Origin: Phymorhynchus buccinoides
Lineage: Eukaryota; Mollusca; Gastropoda; Neogastropoda; Raphitomidae
DNA length: 64,000 bases
Reading direction: 5' to 3'
Assembly: GCA_017654935.2 (NCBI GenBank)
Contig: CM065713.1
Span: forward strand, 10,201,537-10,265,536
Of this stretch, positions 23,531 through 35,689 are shown piece by piece. The stretch's first letter is position 1. Each line of letters starts with the position of its first letter. Under the pieces are notes generated by a model. That model had not been told where the DNA came from. It did no database searches and saw nothing but the letters and a program-made list of their open reading frames with translations. Made by a program: the position numbers and the translations under genes.

Positions 23531-23564
<34 letters not shown>
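23531..23564. repeat. C34 homopolymer
   Basis: Thirty-four consecutive C with no adjoining dinucleotide repeat; one of several long G/C runs in the window. Confidence 0.9.
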
Positions 23565-24045
23565 TTGAAATCCTAGAGGTTCTAAAGGAGCCATGTGAAA
23601 CCATTGTCATTTTCTCCCCACACATCTATGCCTTCTCTATGCTATTTTTGAAACGAAAAAGACCTAATTTCACGGAGTTAGATGGTAAAATATGAATCTA
23701 CTCATTTCACTAATGATTTCCTTAATGCACTTAGTGTGGGGCGAAAGTTGCCATGGTTACATATAAGTGCATATATGCATAAAGTGCACAACAAATTAGT
23801 TAATAGAATGCATGACGAACACATGGGTAATTGTACAACATCCCTGGCCTTATTTTGGAAGCACTAGGGGTGTAGCCTACGCGTAGACCATGCCTCCTCC
23901 TGGGTGTATCGGTGATGCATACTGTGTAGATCTAATATGTCAAAATATTCCAGTCCTCCCACCCCAACTGCCTTTCTCTCTTTTTTGAGCTCGTAATGAT
24001 GTAATGAACCAAAATATACACACGCACACACACATGCATGCACAC

Positions 24046-24092
<47 letters not shown>

Positions 24093-24525
24093 TGATTATC
24101 TACATCTAGGCTAGATCTCGATTCTATATATTTTCACTTAGAACGCATATTTTAGATTCAGAGATATCTAAAAAAAATGACTATCTCTCTCCCTGTCTCT
24201 CTGCATGTGTGCACACGCATGTCTGTGTGTGCACGCATGTGCGTGCGTACACACATGTATGTGTATGTTATTTGCTCAACTGATCTAGTCTCGACCCTAG
24301 ATTTGGCAGCATGTCGCATCATTCTGCACTCATATGACAGGAGGTAGTCTGAGTGATCGACGAAGTGGAAGAGATAAAAATGTTTTTGAGCACAGATCAC
24401 TGTCTCTGATTGTCTTGTGTCTCATTTGATCTAAATACAGACAAAGTCTAAATATATTTTTTTACAGTAAAAGAGAGCTGAATGTTTACATATTTTCATC
24501 ATTTGAAAAGAACTCACTTTAAGAT

Positions 24526-24735
24526 GAAAGTACCCATACCGGAACGCAATGATCAATATGTCATAGTCTTCAGAAATCCGTTTGCATCTAGAAAACGTTT
24601 TCAGTTACATTTATTCATGACCGTACAGAAACAAGAGAGTTGGCACAGTGAAAGAAGAAACATTTTAACAGATGCTGGTGATCTAATTCTTTTCCAATAT
24701 CGAACTGGAGATTCACAAATTGACATCATATTATG
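24526..24735 (+). other. Unrecognised 69-codon frame
   Basis: The frame starts MKVPIPERNDQYVIVFRN, continues FQLHLFMTVQKQESWHSE and ends QIDIIL before a stop. Composition is balanced, unlike the microsatellite frames nearby. I do not recognise a family and see no splice sites that would join it to gene B, which is on the other strand. It may be chance or an old repeat. Confidence 0.2.
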
Positions 24736-25364
24736 AATATGATAACGCCTTAAGGGGAACACAATCCCCCTTTCTACTCTATATATTTGCACAAGGTTTA
24801 AATAGCAGTTGACTCAAAAGAAATGTATTGTTCAAAATAAAGACATATTTTTATAATGTTTTAACAAGAGAATCTTGGCAAATAAAATGTATGTGAAAAT
24901 AATGACAGCTGACATTAAGTGACAATTAAATGCGTTCATAAAGGATTCTCATCAAATTTCAGGTGATGAGAAAATAATAGTGGTTTCTAAATTTATAGTT
25001 TTGATTTTTTACCCTTTTTAAAAAAGTTTTGAATATTAAAGATGATTTAGAAATAAAAGTTCTGTTTGAAATAAAATTAACTTCATTTCAAGTGGGTACA
25101 TCCTAACCCACTTCCAAACCGAAATGAACAGAGAGATCTCTTTGAGCCCAGAATCTATCTTTCAAATCAATGTTGGTTTGGGTCCTTTCCATGCATAACT
25201 GTATTAAAAATACATTGTTTATTTATTCATTTTTGATGTTCTGTGGAATACGACATAGGTCACTGCTATTTTATTGTGCAAATCATGTGCCATTATATCT
25301 GTGTTCTTTTAATGAGAAGATATTGTTATAACTTTTGAATCGTGATTCTTATTATTGTCCCACA

Positions 25365-26320
25365 CCACTGGGTTTGTCTTTTTAGTCCCCGAGCCGAAGG
25401 TTCAGGAACTATTGTTTCTGTCTGGTCCGTCCGGCGGCGTCTGGCGTGCCTCCGTCCGTCCGGCTATTCATCCGTTTTTCTCAAAAACTATTCAGTCATC
25501 AAATCATCAAATCATCAAATTTGGTATACTAGTTGGCCAAGATGCAAGCTATCCACTGATGTATTTAGTTTTACATTAAGGTCAAGGTCGCGCCAGTTAC
25601 GGGGTTCAAACCCCGAAACACATAATTGCTAATATCTCGCGAAGTTTTGCATGTATTTCAATGCAGTTTTTTTCACAACATTTCTTGATGAATGGTCTAT
25701 AACACAGTTGTCATGAATTTTTCTGTGCGCTCGTGTGCGCATGATCGCGCGCGCTCAAATCACGGGTCCAAACCCCAAGGCTATATATAAAAAAAGTATT
25801 CAGTTACGTGCTGTTTTGATGCGTTTTTATGTAAGTATGTTTTCTTTTTATATGTTCCAGGACATTAATTTTTCTGTGCGCATGATCGCGCGTGCTCAAA
25901 TAACGGGTCTGAAAACACATGCGCCATGAAACATGCGGCATTGGGTGGGAAGATTCACTTGAAAGACGCCGCCATCAGATCTACAGTCAAACCCGACAGC
26001 CAAACCGGGCGAGAAAGCAATGCGTGTCGAGAGTCGCTAAACATGGGATAAGCCCGTCGAGAGTCGCTAAACATGGGATAAGCCCGCTGTGCCCTAGGCC
26101 CTTTGTGTCACAGGCCCGCTATGTCTCACTTCTTTCCGGCCGTCCATCCGTCCGTGCGTGCGTCCTGTTTTCCGTTCTCAATGGTCTCCCCGCTGTGTGT
26201 ACAGCCGACACATTCTGATTTCGGAGTAGCTCGGCGATGCTGCGAGGGGACTTTGCAGCCGCTCGGCGTTGCATTTGTCTTATCTTTGTTTCAGATACCA
26301 GACTGAATACATACTTGGTG
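25365..26320 (+). repeat. 950-bp dispersed repeat, plus copy
   Basis: It starts with CCCCGAGCCGAAGGTTC, then runs through repeated GTCCGTCCGG words, AAGGTCAAGGTCGCGCC and GCGCATGATCGCGCG, ending with ACATTCTGATTTCGGAGTAG. The reverse complement lies at about 38220-39140. Its GC-rich, CpG-containing text produces several false frames. Confidence 0.8.
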
Positions 26321-26995
26321 TCTTCATGTGACTCTTTGTCCTTTGCCGATCTACGATCGCAAAGGAATGTTATTTTGTGTTTGTTTTGTACAGAGGGTTG
26401 AAGTGTCTTTCTCTGTGTTTGTCAGTTTATGTGTCTTTGATCTTCGGTTGTTTTGCTAACTTTGTTACTTGCTCGAAAGCTCTGAATCAATCATTCCATA
26501 AATGTTCCATGTGTCACTCATTTCACGAAATATTTATTAGGAAACCATAATCAACTCTACAGCGACAAAATGAAGATAATATTTTTGAATTCAAAAGGAA
26601 AAAACCCAATTCATGTAGTTTTAATGATTTACATACGTATTAAAATATCTCTTTCCTACAATTCTGGATGGAAGATTTGTTGTTCCTTAGTGCAAGTCAG
26701 AATCAACTTAGATGCAAGCAAAACATATACAAAGCTTACAATTTATAGTAAGCTGTCATGTACATCTTTCAAAACTGTAGTAGCATTTTAAACTCTTGTT
26801 TGACGGTTTGAATGAAAAAAGGTTGACCTCTTTATGGTCATGATAAGCAGGAAGGGTTCCTAATGGCATGGAACCCCCCCAACCCTTTCGTCTGGCTAAA
26901 ACAATAAAGACAATATATCTCTCTCTCACTCTCTGACGCTCAAGTTTAAACAAAATTCTCATCATTTCGGAATAAGAGAGATCACATATCCCCTT

Positions 26996-26997
<2 letters not shown>

Positions 26998-27042
<45 letters not shown>
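26998..27042. repeat. C45 homopolymer
   Basis: Forty-five consecutive C, then GCCCCCCC. It is the longest single-base run in the window. It gives polyproline or polyglycine false frames. Confidence 0.9.
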
Positions 27043-27043
<1 letters not shown>

Positions 27044-28504
27044 CCCCCCCTGTTTGCCTTCCCTCTTCACTTTCTGCATCGTCTCTATCCCCAATATACC
27101 CACTCTCTTTTCCACCACAATTTCTTTCTCCCTTTTCTTTTCTAAATTAGTATTTTTTTGTACCCATCGCCCTTTCAGATCTCTCTCTCGCTCACTCATA
27201 GTATGATGCACTATCTGTCATTAACTGTCTTAGTTAAAGACAGACACACACACACACAAAGTAACACTCTCTTTCATGCACGCACACACATACGAACGCA
27301 CACACACACAGACACACTTTATTGTTCATCCACAATTAACATTTTCTGTAACCGCTAAAAGTCTGCTGAAAACTCTCCTTTACCTGCAGCATAATCTGCC
27401 ATAGTAAGAGATTACCTACCGTACCCCACATAAAAAAATAGCTTTTACAAAAGTGTCCCTGAATTCAAGTTTTCTTTTCAGAATAAGGACTGTAATTCCC
27501 CACCAACGATTTAGACTTGTTCAGGTACACAAAATATTCAGCCTCTAATGGCTGATTATACTTATCATAATAACTATTAAATATAATTTGGTAATAATAA
27601 TAATTATTAATATGTGTTGTGATTTTGCAGGATTATTTTCATCGTTGCACAATCTTCATCAAGCAATTTTGCATCTGTGCGCGCGTGCGTGTGTGTGTGT
27701 GTGTGCGCGTCTGTCTACCGTAGGTTATGGAGTAAAAACTGTACCCAACACCAACGGTGTGGAGTAACATTTTTTATGGAGTAACTTTTTCCATGACTCC
27801 ACAACGCTAACCTCATAAACAGCGTCCGGAGTCTGTCCTCATTGCCCTGAAATAAATATCTAACATACCTCAGAAGACCACTGTGAGGTTGCTCGCTTTG
27901 TGTAGTAATGGAAAAAGTTACTCCATGAAAAAAATGTTACTCCACAAAATCGGTGTTGGGTACAGTGTGTTACTGCATAACCTACGGTAAACACACACAC
28001 ATACACACAAATCAGCTGTACTCCACAACGTTAGGTAAACGCGTATACATGTGTGTGTGTGTTGTGTGTTTGTTGTCTGTGTGTGTGTCTTTTTTTTAAG
28101 CCCCAATCTGGTGAGTTAGCAATGTATAGAGGCAAGATTTACATCATAAAAATGAGTAGATAATTTAACGACAGAGCAAATTGAAAGTAAGTTTTTTTCT
28201 TAGTGCTTGGTTAAATCTCCGTCACACTCACAGTAAAAAAAAAAAAGTACATGGCAGACTCATTTACAAAAGTGTTATCTGTCAGTTCTATGCTTGGATT
28301 CATTTGCAATTCAAATGATTATTTTATTTTAAGTGTTTGTTGTTCAAACAATCAGATTTTTTTTTAATAAAAAAAAAAGAAAGAAAAACTGCAGTTGATA
28401 AAAAAAGAAGCTAAGTGCACTTCTGCAAAGCAACACTCCCTAAAGACTGAGAAAGAAAGACGACAGAGTATGAGAGACAGAGCTAGACAAAGACAGGGAG
28501 AGAG

Positions 28505-28533
28505 GAGAGAAAGAAAGAGGCACAGAGAGAGAG

Positions 28534-28630
<97 letters not shown>
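28505..28630. repeat. (GA)n microsatellite
   Basis: About 125 bases of GA with a few substitutions, immediately upstream of the LINE cluster. Confidence 0.9.
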
Positions 28631-28632
<2 letters not shown>

Positions 28633-28769
28633 AAAACTTTGTGGAGACTGTGTATTGGTGATTGTGATAGAGAGACATGGAGAGAGATTGTATGGACATC
28701 TAGACTGATAATAGTGATATATATATAGTGATAAGAGAGAGAGAACAAACAAATAAAACTTTTTATACA

Positions 28770-29059
28770 GAAGACCTCGTGGTGACCTAATCAATGTTTA
28801 TAAAATTCTTAACGGTCCTGACAATACTAACAAAAGCTTGTTCCAGATCTCAGATTTTTTAAAGAGTAAAGACTATAAATTATGATATAAAAATACTAGC
28901 ACAGTACAGTGGAACTAACATCAGGAGACACTTTTTCAGTAACAGAGTGACTATTAGAACGCACTTCCTGACAAAACTTGCACCTGATACTAACAAATTC
29001 AAAGACCTCCTGGACAAAGACCCAAACCTTAGTAAATTAAAATACCAGTATGACTAATA
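28770..29059 (+). pseudogene. LINE 3' fragment 1
   Basis: It begins RRPRGDLINVYKILNGPD and ends FKDLLDKDPNLSKLKYQYD before a stop. Arg-rich R-G-D-L-I-x-x-Y-K-I-x-N-G is the region after the RT of CR1/Jockey-like LINEs. The middle has stops and a frame change. It lies in the same family as the tails at 31690 and 32524. Confidence 0.7.
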
Positions 29060-29259
29060 GTACGCAAGGGTACATAATACAGAATGTCTAGAACAAACTA
29101 ATATATAATATGAAAAAAGGTATTTTTTTACAAATGAGACAGGATTTTTAAAATCAGATGGGACCACTTGTTGATGATTGTTGGCAGGACATAAAAGATA
29201 AAATTCATTTCTCAATGGACAACAATATACCAAAAATAAAAGGTAATATTAAGAATAAA

Positions 29260-29855
29260 AAGAAAATGCATAGACCCTATTAAAAGTGTAAGAAAGAAGA
29301 ACAGACTTTATAGAAGATACTTGGAAAATGGTAAATCTAAAGCTAGTAAACGTTACTGAGATTACATAGAATTGGAAACATCATATGGTTCCCGAAATAT
29401 AAATACCAGTCATCACGACATCAGCAATTGAAAAAGTGCAACGCAGAGCAACAAAACTTGTCCAGGGATGTAAAAATATGGATTATTATAGTAGACTTAA
29501 ATACCTAAACCTGTTTTCTCTCAAAGGAAGAAGAATTAGGGGGGATCTCATTGAGGCCTATAAAATATTCAATGGTCTAGTTGACTTGTCTTGGAAGAAA
29601 TTCTTTGATTCTCCTCAATATAATTTGACAAGGAATGCATATATGGTAAAGTTTTTATTAAAAGGTTCAATACTAATAGTAATACATGTATATAAGAAAA
29701 AATTGTTTCAGCATCCGTGTTGCTAACTTGTGGAATGAGTTACCTATTAATCTTCTAAAATGTGCACCGGATACTAACACATTCAAAAATCGCTTGGATG
29801 ATTCTCCAAAATATTTAAATATGTTTAGAAGCTTTGATAACTGATTTTAATTAGG
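29260..29855 (+). pseudogene. LINE fragment 2, deleted internally
   Basis: An N-terminal piece reads RKKNRLYRRYLENGKSKASK (between endonuclease and RT in LINE ORF2). Within 130 bases it passes to VQRRATKLVQGCKNMDYYSR and LKGRRIRGDLIEAYKIFNGL, which lies after the RT. The whole RT domain is missing. A frame change later gives LWNELPINLLKCAPDTNTFK before a stop near 29840. Confidence 0.7.
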
Positions 29856-29969
29856 AAAATTGACCGTAATGCACCTTGACCACATTTTCATTGTAATACT
29901 TTATGTATACGATGGGACTAGACAAAAAGCTTAACAGCTTATTTTGTCCCTACCACTACTACTACTACT

Positions 29970-31640
29970 ACTAGGAGCTCTAAGCAGATGAGGAGGGAGA
30001 CAAAAGACCATGAAAAACAAATAGCAAAAAACTGTAAGCTAAATCCCAAGCTGTTTTGGAAGTACATTAATTCTAAGCTCAAGTTATGTACTGGCATCAG
30101 ATCACTTAAAGATAAACAGGGAGACATAGTCACAGCTGACCAGGATAAAGCTAACGTTTTGAATGATTATTTTGTTAGTGTTTTCACTAAAGAAAATAGA
30201 TTCCTTGCCTCAAATTAAAGATGAATCACCAGCTAACTGTACAGACATTGTTATTACAGTTGAAGCTATAAAGAATAAACTTAAGCACTTAGATGTGAAC
30301 AAAGCCCAGGGACCAGATAAGGTCCCAGCCAGAGTACTAAAGGAAATACATACAGAACTAGCACTTCCTTTAACAATTTTGTTCAATAAAAGTTTAGAAT
30401 CAGGGGAACTCCCAGTAGATTTGGAAAACAGCAGAGGTTATAGCCATTTATAAAAAAGGAACAAGAACAGATCCGGGAAATTACAGGCCTGTGAGCCTCA
30501 CATGTATAACATGTAAAATTTTAGAACAGTTTGTTCGGGACGCAATTGTTAAACACATGACTGATTTTGATCTCTATACAGACTGCCAACATGGATTCAG
30601 GGCAGGGCGTTCTTGTATGACCCAGCTATTAGATGTGATGGACGATTTTACTAAACTGTTGGAAGACAGGGAGGCTTTCGATATTGTATACTTAGATTTT
30701 AGGAAGGCCTTTGATTCTGTGCCGCACGAAAGACTTCTCCTAAAACTACAGGCATATGGCATAACTGGGAACATACTAAGGTGGGTAAGGCAGATCACAA
30801 AAGGTGCGGGTTGGGGCAAAACTATCATCTAACATTGACGTTTTAAGTGGCATTCCCCAGGGTAGTATCCTGGGGCCAATACTTTTTACAATTTTAATCA
30901 ATGATCTCCTGGAGGAAATACAAAGTGTCTGTAAGATATTCGCAGACGATACCAAACTTTACAACTGTTCTAAACATTCACTGCAGACATAATACAAAAT
31001 GACATAGATAAACTTATAGAATGGTCAGAAAAGTGGAATCTCTATTTTAATGCAGGAAAGTGCAAAGTCATGCATGTGGGCTATGACAACCAAAATGAAA
31101 CTTATGAAATTTCCCACGGTTCAGCTAAACATGTTTTGGAAACCTGTTCAGATGAAAAAGACTTAGGAGTCATATTTGATTCTAAACTCAAATTTGATAA
31201 ACATATTACAACAGCAGTAAACAAGGCCAATAGAATATTGGGTTTAATTAGAAGAAGTTTTATGGAATTAAATACAGAAGTTTTTTTGAACCTATATAAA
31301 AGTTTAGTAAGACCTCATCTTAATTGAGTATGGAAATCTAATTTGGAACCCTTTTCTTAAAAGACAATCTACACAAATTGAATGAAAGGGTACAAAGGCG
31401 AGCAACCAAATTAATAAAATCAATAACAAATTTGGAATACGGGGACAGACTTCATAAGTTAAGTTTGCCATCCTTAAAATTTAGAAGATTAAGGGGAGAT
31501 TTGATAAATGTATATATAAAAATGTTAATAACCCTAACAAAACTAACAAGCATTTGTTTCAATTGTCTAACGATTTGAGAACCCGTAACAGTGATTTAAA
31601 AATACTAACCCAATACAGTAGAAATAATAGAGTGGTCCTT
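29970..31640 (+). pseudogene. CR1/Jockey-like LINE reverse transcriptase, frameshifted
   Basis: The most complete LINE in the window. It holds NPKLFWKYINSKLK before the RT, GPDKVPARVLKEI (finger), YRPVSLTCITCKILEQ, then QHGFRAGRSCMTQLLD, palm motif A YLDFRKAFDSVPHERLL, GIPQGSILGPILFTILINDL, and the catalytic FADD in KIFADDTKLYNC near 30945. Then come DLGVIFDSKLKFDKHI, SLVRPHLN and VQRRATKLIKSITNLEYGDR. Frame changes near 30190, 30440, 30820, 30990 and 31325 disable it. The endonuclease is absent, as expected for a 5'-truncated copy. Confidence 0.85.
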
Positions 31641-31689
31641 TGATGATGGCTTGTTCTGCTTGTATGTGCATGTGTAAATTTTGTAACAT

Positions 31690-32030
31690 GTTGTTTTGAA
31701 TAAAGATCGTTTTATATTAAAAATGAAAAAAAGAACTAATATGAGGACAAACTTTTTTTCTAATAGAGTCACCCAGCACTGGAACAATCTCCCTGCACAA
31801 ACTAAACTTGCTTTCAACATTAACCATTTCAAAAACCTCCTAGATAGTGACCCCAAAATTAATGTTTTTATACAATTATGATTAAGACGACAATGAATGA
31901 ATGATAGTTCAAAAAGCGCCACAGCTATGCCAATCTGATTGATGAACAAAACCACAATAACAAACAATCAAAAGATAGGGCACATCAAGAGGCCGCGAGG
32001 CCTGGCTGCCCTGACCTGACCTGACCTAGT
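31690..32030 (+). pseudogene. LINE 3' fragment with GAGGCCGCGAGGCC tail
   Basis: The frame RTNMRTNFFSNRVTQHWNNL, then PAQTKLAFNINHFKNLLDSD is the LINE C-terminus. About 100 bases further the element ends GAGGCCGCGAGGCCTGGCTG, then CCCTGACCTGACCTGACC. The same tail recurs at 32130-32170 and 32785-32825, so it is the family's 3' end. Confidence 0.7.
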
Positions 32031-32088
32031 ATTAGTAGTAATAGTCTACCAAAACCTTCACAGCTGTGGCAACTGAATTTAAACTAAA

Positions 32089-32115
32089 GGGGGGGGGGGG
32101 GGGGGGGGGGGGGGG
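32089..32115. repeat. G27 homopolymer
   Basis: Twenty-seven consecutive G inside the LINE cluster. Confidence 0.9.
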
Positions 32116-32368
32116 AATGGGGGAAAAAGAGAAAAGTGAGGCCGTGAGGCCTAGTCGTCTTACCTGACCTGTGAAGTGTGTGTGTCTGTGTGTGTGAAAG
32201 AGATAGAGACTCAGAGAGAGATCCCATTCCTGGGAGGCAAGCCCACCCCATAGGGGCATAGGCCATGTCGCATGAAAAAAGGTAGCTCGTAAAAATAAGT
32301 AGCTCGCTACCTATGACAGTGTGTATTTGCGACATTGAGCATGAACCACAAATTTCACTTTTTTCTAC

Positions 32369-32418
32369 TTCTAGGGTTAGGGATAGGGTTAGGGATAGGG
32401 TTAGGGTTAGGGTTAGGT
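32369..32418. repeat. Interstitial telomere-like repeat
   Basis: GGGTTA units mixed with GGGATA over about 50 bases on the plus strand, followed by non-telomeric sequence. A similar block lies at 62068-62113. It is flanked by LINE debris and by a short inverted repeat (GTGAAATTTGTGGTT and its complement), so it sits within a repeat and not at a chromosome end. Confidence 0.75.
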
Positions 32419-32523
32419 AAATGGTTAAAGTTAAAGTACAGAAAAAGTGAAATTTGTGGTTGTCGCAAATAGACTCTCAATCTCATAGTAGCCAGCTACT
32501 TATTTTTACGAGATACCTTTTTT

Positions 32524-32825
32524 CAAGAAGCTGTGAATTAAAAATACTAATACAATACAGCAGAACTAACATTAGAAAACATTTTTTTGCTAACAGAGTT
32601 GCCAAGTATTGGAATAACCTCTCTGCACAAATCAAGCTTGCACCAAACCTTAACCAGTTTAAAAACCTCCTGGACAAAGACCCTAAATTGACAGAATTGA
32701 GATACCAGCATGACTGATTGTGTCATCAAAAACTGTCACAGCTGTGCTCAATACTACAAAAACTAAATTGAAAGGGCACTTCAGAGGCCGCGAGGCCTAG
32801 TTGCCCTCATTACCCTGACCTGACC
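32524..32825 (+). pseudogene. LINE 3' fragment, last copy in cluster
   Basis: The frame ILIQYSRTNIRKHFFANRVA, then KYWNNLSAQIKLAPNLNQFK and NLLDKDPKLTELRYQHD ends at a stop near 32717. It is followed by GAGGCCGCGAGGCCTAGTTG and CCTGACCTGACC. It is the same family as the copies at 28770 and 31690. Confidence 0.75.
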
Positions 32826-33180
32826 ATCATGCGACAGGCCATACCCGGAAATGAAGTATTTTTTTTCAAACTTTGAATTTTAAAGTTTAATTCTCAAATT
32901 TCAGCCCACCAAACACTAAAATGAAAGTAGGATCAATATTAAACTGAATTTGGACTATCAATCTCTTCCAGTTTTCACTCTGCAATTCTAAAATCTGACT
33001 CTAAAAAAGCAGACCAAATTCCAAATGTGACACTTCCTTGTCTGTTCAGTAGCCGTGTTTACGGACGGCCATTCTGATTCTTATTCCAGCCATGCATCAC
33101 ATGCCCGTCCTCATTTTGGTGACAACAGGTATGCAAAATAACGAAGCTTTCGGCAAATGTATCTAAGTTTTTATACTCAC

Positions 33181-33226
33181 ATATCGGAATCAAAACCAAA
33201 AACAGAACACGAAAAATTGTTCCCAT
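33181..33226 (-). CDS. Gene B exon 1: signal peptide
   Basis: The coding part runs from an ATG at 33226 to a strong donor (GTGAGTATA) at 33180. It encodes MGTIFRVLFLVLIPI plus one base. This is a charged start with a 12-residue hydrophobic core, typical of a secretory signal peptide. The start context is aacATGG (A at -3, G at +4). The leftover T joins the GT of exon 2 to make Cys, giving IPICVQSQ, and the phase (1) matches. No other ATG lies in frame upstream before 33244. The 5' untranslated part probably extends right of 33226; a CCAAT word on the plus strand at about 33364 is noted without claim. Confidence 0.8.
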
Positions 33227-34389
33227 GTTTGTCACACTTTCCAAACAGTAGCTTCGCTTCAGTTTAGCTGCGACTTGTTTTCAAAATGCCATGTCCCACT
33301 TAGCCTGTACACGGAGCACTACTGTTCAAGTTTATCCACGCGCGCGCGTCCATGTCAACCTCACCAATGAGGATCTAATTTTAGGTTCATCGTGAATAAT
33401 ATCCCCTCACTTTAATAAAAATGTAAAAGATATCTGCCTTGAAATACATTCTAATTAATATTTAGAGCCAATTCTTTACATTATTATTGCATAATTGTAC
33501 TGTAATTATCAATAAAACTTACGGCACTATTTTCTCCATCTGTTATACGTTCGTTTATTGACTTGCAACAAGTGTCGTCTGCGCTACGAATTGGACAACT
33601 GGAAAAATCACTCCGCTGCCTACCTGTGTGTCACACGCACACAAAAGGGCAAACAGATTCATGTGGGTCAAGTACTTTGAGAATGAGAGGGTGAATAAAT
33701 CTTTTCTTTTCTTTATTGAAATCAAATAACTTAATGGTGTTTTGTTTGGTTGTGTTCAAAAGGGGATAGAGAAGGCCGCCGTTTCTGTATCCTGTAGGGT
33801 AAAGTAGTACGTGTATCATTACTAGCCCTAAACTATGTTGATTAACAATAGGCAATCGTTTATACATCTGTATTGTTAAAATTTCGGGACTTTCCTGGAG
33901 TTGCACTGCCTCCCGGTATTGCCTCCGGGATCGTTCCCACCTTCTTTATATCTACTAATGTCCCATATGTGTCTGTTTCAGGCCGGAGGACGTTAAACGG
34001 ATTTTCATTCATATGTTGATTTTTTTTGTGGCACCAACAGGTGAACTGTTTCAGTCAAACTAAATTAAATGTTTTGTGGTGTTAGGATTCAAAGTAGGCC
34101 TATGCAAATAGGAATGTGTGTCGAGGGGCGGTGCATGCATGCGTCCCTGGGAGAAGGAACGAGAGACACTTGACACTTGAAAACTTTATTACGCAGAGGT
34201 AGAGGGAGGGGGGAGGGTTAAGTTTTAACAATGCCCCATTATTGTTAGCTCGGGTTAAAGGTTACCGGAGAAAACGGCACCTGACGAAAACGGCCCTTGT
34301 CCTACTAAAACGGTCCTACAAAACGAAAAGTAGGGCCGTTTTCTCAGGTCACGGCTAGGGGACGGTGCGTGGGTCGGTATGCGTTAATG

Positions 34390-34640
34390 GAAAATCGTGG
34401 TACAGTTTAGTCTTTCAAGTTGAAAAATCTGAACTTCCATCCCTTCAGCAAAGGCGCCATCACCTCCGCCTGACCATGCTCTACAGAGTTGTTGAGGGGT
34501 TAGTACCGGCCTTACCCCCTGAAGACTTCATCACCTATCACAAATCGAGCAGACTGATCAGATCCGGACTTCCTTACTCGTCGAACCCAATCAGATCTTC
34601 AGTTAGAAACAACATTTTGTGTAGTTGCACCCATGACCAT
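34390..34640 (+). pseudogene. LINE C-terminal fragment
   Basis: The frame LPSLQQRRHHLRLTMLYRVV, then EGLVPALPPEDFITYHKSSR and NPIRSSVRNNILC matches the L-x-x-RR-x-x-x-R-L-x-x-(L/F)-Y-K/R-(I/V)-x-x-G-L pattern found after the RT in CR1-type LINEs. The frame is cut short by the palindromic MITE at 34646. Confidence 0.65.
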
Positions 34641-34645
34641 ATCAT

Positions 34646-34863
34646 TAGGGGAAGACGGGGTAAAAAGCGCATGGGCGGGTAAGAAGCCCACCCCAATTAT
34701 CTCATGAAATGAAGCAAATTTCAGTCTCATTTTGCCCATGAGACGAGCGTTAATGTCTAGCATTCGTCTCATGGGCAAATTTGACTGAAATTTTCTTTAT
34801 TTCATGAGATAATTGGGGTGGGCTTCTTACCCGCCCATGCGCTTTTTACCCCGTCTTCCCCTA
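34646..34863. mobile_element. Palindromic MITE, copy 1
   Basis: A 218-bp near-perfect palindrome bounded by TA. Ends read TAGGGGAAGACGGGGTAAA and its complement, and the centre is near GCGTTAATGTCTAGCATTCG. Arms of about 100 bp contain GGGCGGGTAAGAAGCCCACC. A TA target duplication suggests a Tc1/mariner-type source. It lies directly after a LINE C-terminus. Confidence 0.85.
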
Positions 34864-34919
34864 TATGATTTCTATTTTTAAAATGTTTTTTTTATTCTTT
34901 AGAGGGAGTGGTTGTCATT

Positions 34920-35240
34920 TCTTCTTCTTCTTCGATCGCTCAGTTTTCCTGTCAATTATGAGCGCAGATGCGTCATGCTGCCGTTATGTGCCTAACTAAG
35001 AAATAGTTAGGCCCAGCAAGTCCGACTTCGGCTGTAGGAGGAAATCATTTTTGAAAGCGTTTCGTAAAAAAAAAAAAGGCAGGAGAATGAACAGGAAAGG
35101 CAGAAAGATAGTAGATGACAGTGAGCAAAGGGTAAGGGCAGAGTCAAAGAGAGTGACAGATTAGAGGAAGTTACAAGCACAGAACTTCCAGAAGGTGGGG
35201 GAACTACTTATGCAAAAGACCCCCCGGTATCCCCATGGTT
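34920..35240 (-). repeat. TATA-bearing dispersed repeat, copy
   Basis: Reversed, it starts near the CCCCATGGGGATACCGGGG edge, continues GTCTTTTGCATAAGTAGTTC (a mutated TATA box), then TTCTGGAAGTTCTGTGC and AACTTCCTCTAATCTGTCAC, and ends GCGCTCATAATTGACAGG then a GAAGAAGAA tail. The full unit is about 320 bp. Confidence 0.75.
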
Positions 35241-35689
35241 GGAAGGTTGTCACTTGAAACCTCAAAGTATGCATGCAACAGTCATGCAATTTCAAAACAT
35301 GCACACTACATCAATATTTTGTTAACTCACTCATGCATTTTGCAAACATATACAGTATAACCGAAACTGAGACACTCTTTAAACAGACAACCAAAAAATT
35401 TAATTCCTTTGTTTCCAAACATATAACTAACTCTGAACCAGAACTGAGAAACTTTTTAAAAGATAACCCCAAACAAACTTTTCATTTCTTTCTATCTCAA
35501 CAGAACAGAAAACTGAACACTTTCCTGTTTCTGTATTGGAAGAAACTTGTTCCCAAACATTTCGCAAATCAAATGTGCTTTCTTAGCTCAAGAATTATTA
35601 ATATACAATGCAATTGACACTTTTTGAAAATAGTCTAAGAACTGACTTTCTTTCTTCGCTAGCCTTCTCTAGATTTCTCTTCGTCATTT

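Larger units (their letters stand above)
21851..33180 (-). other. Gene B intron 1, LINE-rich
   Basis: An 11.3 kb intron between the signal-peptide exon and exon 2. It contains the dispersed repeat (21880-22200), two LINE 3' fragments (22440-22930, 22925-23400), a C34 tract, a (GA)n tract (24049-24090), an unrecognised 69-codon frame at 24526-24735, a 950-bp repeat (25365-26320) whose inverted partner is near 38-39 kb, a C45 tract, AT-rich sequence with TGTG microsatellites at 27.2-28.1 kb, and a nested LINE cluster (28770-32825). Confidence 0.75.

Noticed and set aside
25365..26320. Open frames with VPEPKVQGT-like text as genes
   Set aside because: The same text occurs reversed at 38-39 kb with different stops, so it is a dispersed repeat.
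26756..27211. 151-codon minus frame with a polyglycine run
   Set aside because: Depends on the C45 tract; the flanks have no recognisable domain and the gene B intron runs through it.
32369..32418. Chromosome end
   Set aside because: The telomere-like block is short, degenerate and flanked on both sides by ordinary repeat sequence.
35273..35617. 114-codon plus frame as a gene
   Set aside because: AT-rich, no recognisable motif, adjoins the edge of a dispersed repeat, and has no splice or promoter support.
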